DNA from: Hevea brasiliensis
Lineage: Eukaryota; Streptophyta; Magnoliopsida; Malpighiales; Euphorbiaceae
Direction: 5' to 3'
Length of the DNA stretch: 64,000 nucleotides
NCBI RefSeq assembly: GCF_030052815.1
Contig: NC_079510.1
Coordinates: forward strand, 52,170,725-52,234,724
The notes beneath the pieces were generated by a model that was given only the letters and a program-made list of their open reading frames with translations, was not told where the DNA came from and did no database searches. Shown here in pieces: positions 59,585 through 64,000 of the stretch (the stretch's first letter is position 1; every line of letters starts with the position of its first letter). Both the position numbers and the translations under genes were made by a program.

Positions 59585-59880
59585 CGGACCTAAAATCGCC
59601 CCACTCTCTTATGCCTAAATCTGCCCTTGTAAACAGCGCCGCTTGTCCTGATTTTTCCCGGTTATTGATTTCGGGCAACTGACCTGCCTTAACTAGAGTT
59701 TGCTGTAGCGGGTTTGGATCCAATGTGGGCTGGGGCTAGTTTAACTCTTTACGTTTTTTTTTTTTTTTTCTGATGGGCCTCGTGTTTTCTATTCTCTGAT
59801 ATACCTTCGGTCATGAGACTTTTTGTATCGGGCTCTCAGCCCCTTTTTTTATTCAATAAAGTGTCTTTCGAAAAAAGAAA
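59585..59880 (+). mobile_element. Retroposon-like sequence, copy 4 (3' part)
   Basis: Contains 'gggctggggctag', a T run at 59755-59770, CTGATGGGCCTCG, 'gggctctcagcccc' and AATAAAGTGTCTTTCG followed by an A-rich end at 59874-59882. It matches the T-run and ATGGGCTTAG end of copy 2. AATAAA near the 3' end looks like a polyadenylation signal. The 5' end and duplications are not resolved. Confidence 0.45.
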
Positions 59881-60023
59881 ATTCCGACCTTTTTGGTGCT
59901 GCCATTGCTCGTCCATTCGTAGTTTGGACTTACAAATCTTGACAAGCCATATTTTGTGTTTGTACTTGTACGTTAAAGACACAATATTAACAGCTCAACA
60001 GTACCTACTCTTGGGACATGCAT

Positions 60024-60026
60024 CCT

Positions 60027-60065
<39 letters not shown>

Positions 60066-60071
60066 TATATA
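60024..60071. repeat. Compound (TC)n(AC)n(AT)n microsatellite
   Basis: About ten TC, eleven AC and three AT units in direct succession, followed by a long A run. Confidence 0.95.
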
Positions 60072-60334
60072 TCAAAGTTAAAAAAAAAAAAAAAAAAGAT
60101 TGATTAAACAAAAGCCTAGAAAATAAAATGGGCTCTCTACATGATTCTTTAAACTCAAGTGAATTCGGTCTATGACACCAGCAACTATACGGTATCCACC
60201 TGTCCGCTCGAAGGGCTAATAAAAAGGAAGTAACAAGAGGATGGTTCACCATAACATTCACGGCGACTAACCTATTAGAAAATCTTAAACTATTAACTCT
60301 AATGCCTTTCAGAAAGTCTTGGTCCCGACTCCTG

Positions 60335-64000
<3,666 letters not shown>

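Overview
The window is nuclear DNA from a flowering plant. It has AT-rich intergenic DNA, spliced genes whose products are closest to land-plant proteins, and more than half of its length is LTR retrotransposons. The style of the repeats (solo LTRs bounded by TGTAACACC and GTCGTGACA) and the proteins suggest a woody eudicot, perhaps Euphorbiaceae such as Hevea or Manihot. That assignment is a guess from memory of repeat families, not something shown here.

Three cellular genes are supported, all on the minus strand. They are an intronless TPR plus PB1 protein like CLMP1 (28584-30932), a two-exon tetraspanin that is a clear TORNADO2/TETRASPANIN1 homologue (53728-54973), and a five-exon atypical dual-specificity phosphatase of the PFA-DSP family (60335-62697). 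I derived the exon boundaries of the last two from the splice sites; the products are 269 and 207 residues, normal for the families. The three genes are not obviously related in function.

1-22924 is a stack of nested elements. The end of a Ty3/gypsy element with its 3' LTR (1-1694) is followed by an inverted gypsy LTR scrap (1718-2141) and a Ty1/copia element truncated at its 5' end (2142-19936). A complete Tekay-like chromovirus (6341-18167) sits inside the copia 3' LTR. The copia element ends inside a broken gypsy LTR (19937-21575), which itself ends inside an Athila-like gag remnant (21576-22331) with a piece of its own LTR (22335-22924).

22925-27176 is very AT-rich and holds only repeats. 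27177-28583 carries a poly(A) retroposon with target-site duplications and the 3' flank of the CLMP1-like gene. 31450-50064 is a second nest: a retroposon split first by a solo gypsy LTR (32544-35244) and then by an 11.56-kb Sirevirus-type copia element (35428-46988, minus strand). The Sirevirus has about a dozen LTR differences and an extra 583-residue ORF after pol. A solo copia-like LTR (47301-47864) and another solo gypsy LTR (47998-50064) follow.

50065-64000 has AT-rich spacers with a tandem repeat of about 275 bp, the tetraspanin gene, two more retroposon copies, a third solo gypsy LTR with a perfect duplication (56622-59165), and the phosphatase gene with an E2F-type palindrome just upstream of its start codon. 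I found no tRNA, rRNA, CRISPR array or new multi-gene system. The most informative material is the order of nested insertions, the decay patterns of the elements, and the extra Sirevirus ORF.
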